Shown piece by piece: positions 63,301-64,000 of a stretch of 64,000 bases of DNA. The position numbers were made by a program, and so were the translations under genes. The notes beneath the pieces are model-generated. The model worked only from the letters and a program-made list of their open reading frames with translations, ran no database searches and was not told the origin of the DNA. Source of the stretch: Sympetrum striolatum (lineage: Eukaryota; Arthropoda; Insecta; Odonata; Libellulidae). The DNA is taken from contig OX388345.1 in the NCBI GenBank assembly GCA_947579665.1, positions 65,835,454 to 65,899,453 of the forward strand, read 5' to 3'. The stretch's first letter is position 1; every line of letters starts with the position of its first letter.

Positions 63301-63470
63301 GCTTGCACCTAGGAAAATTCCCAAGGAATAATAGATATGAAAAAGGTCTGATAAGACCGGGACTAGAACCCGGATCTCGCTCAGAGCAGCTTACTGACCA
63401 GCAATTGGGAGATCCGGGTTTGAGTACGGGTTTTAAGCTCATTCTTCCTTGGGACCAATATTTTCCTTTG
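63301..63470. repeat. palindromic tRNA-like repeat, copy 2
   Basis: Arms 63311-63378 and 63409-63467 are a diverged inverted repeat. The left arm on the - strand holds GGTTCTAGTCC (63360-63370); the right arm on the + strand holds GGTTTGAGTAC (63418-63428); both resemble the B box GGTTCGANTCC. The central part read on the - strand (TGCTGGTCAGTAAG) looks like an A box. The outer word AGGAAAATTCCCAAGGA is shared with copy 1 at 44551-44567. Confidence 0.6.
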
Positions 63471-63473
63471 TGA

Positions 63474-63905
63474 TTTACGATTATTGATGATACCTACGAA
63501 TGTAATCTTAATCCGAAAAAATCTGAAAAAAAAGAAAATTTTAATAACCGGCTGTGGAGATGAGATTATTGAGGAAACACAAATGTAAAGGATTTGATAG
63601 AAATTTTAAGAGAAAAATGCCCCTTTCTTTGTGATTTGCGTCCGCGTCTCTTCAGAATGTTAATATTGAATGCGAACTAATTTATCATCGATTTTTTACA
63701 ATTATTGACTACGCCTGCGAATGTAATCTTAAAAAATCACAAACATTTCAATAACCGGCAATGATGATGAGATTATAGTGTAAATATTCAAATGTAAAAG
63801 ATTTCAAGGAAACTTTAAGAGAAAAATATCCAATTCTTTGTCCAATTCAAGGTAGTCTCTGCCTTTCAGAATGTTAACATTGAATGCGAGTTAATTTATT
63901 TACGT
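63474..63905 (+). repeat. tandem duplication, 220-bp unit
   Basis: Two diverged copies. ATGTAATCTT occurs at 63501 and 63721 (offset 220); AATAACCGGC, AGATTAT/GAGATTAT, CAAATGTAAA, AAGAGAAAAAT and TCAGAATGTTAA keep the same order in both. It directly follows the palindromic repeat. Confidence 0.75.
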
Positions 63906-64000
63906 TTGTTTCATTCATTCAGTTAATTTGATTTCATGTCGCAACTTCATCTCTTTTCCGTCGATTTTTGGTATTGACTCTTCAACGTGCACTCAACGAA

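Overview
The window is metazoan nuclear DNA, most likely from an arthropod and probably an insect. Sequence direct signs: about one third G+C, long AT-rich stretches without open frames, GT-AG introns of 1.7 and 3.0 kb, a TATA/initiator promoter with 30-bp spacing, an AATAAA signal, and decayed Tigger/pogo, hAT, LINE and Penelope-like insertions. Species cannot be told. Nothing bacterial is present, and nearly all longer open frames are chance frames in pyrimidine-rich DNA.

One complete host gene is supported: a three-exon + strand gene (13226 to about 18745) for a 206-residue putatively secreted protein of unknown family. Exon 1 holds TATA-driven 5' UTR and a 14-residue hydrophobic start, exon 2 is a 27-nt microexon, and exon 3 holds the rest, including Ser/Thr/Pro/Asp-rich low complexity and two tandem 27-residue amphipathic repeats. 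Two further short candidate exons (24541-24655, 39507-39585) are orphaned.

Transposon layout: 217-977, an element with a hairpin end and an internal 178-bp tandem duplication. 6817-11512, a TA-flanked inverted-repeat element carrying an array of half-units with TCGAACC words, itself interrupted by a 2354-bp Tigger/pogo element (8115-10468) with a broken transposase gene that still shows HTH domains, the three catalytic Asp positions, a likely 89-bp intron and a C-terminal PCNA-binding (PIP-box) motif. 19330-19440 and 31869-31960, Penelope-like ends with hammerhead-ribozyme-like folds. 33716-33955, a short hAT-type element with an 8-bp target duplication. 48085-48565 and 51855-52235, two LINE C-terminal remnants on the - strand; the first is split by a 201-bp insertion (48225-48425) flanked by a perfect 11-bp target duplication and made of two head-to-head hammerhead-like units. 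44541-44690 and 63301-63470, two members of a palindromic family with Pol III B-box words. 63474-63905, a 220-bp tandem duplication.

The remaining space is AT-rich DNA with no recognisable gene; a few GC-balanced islands (4961-5650, 43190-43960, 53820-54420) could be regulatory but nothing in the sequence proves it. Motif and family assignments here were made by eye; no search or folding calculation was run.
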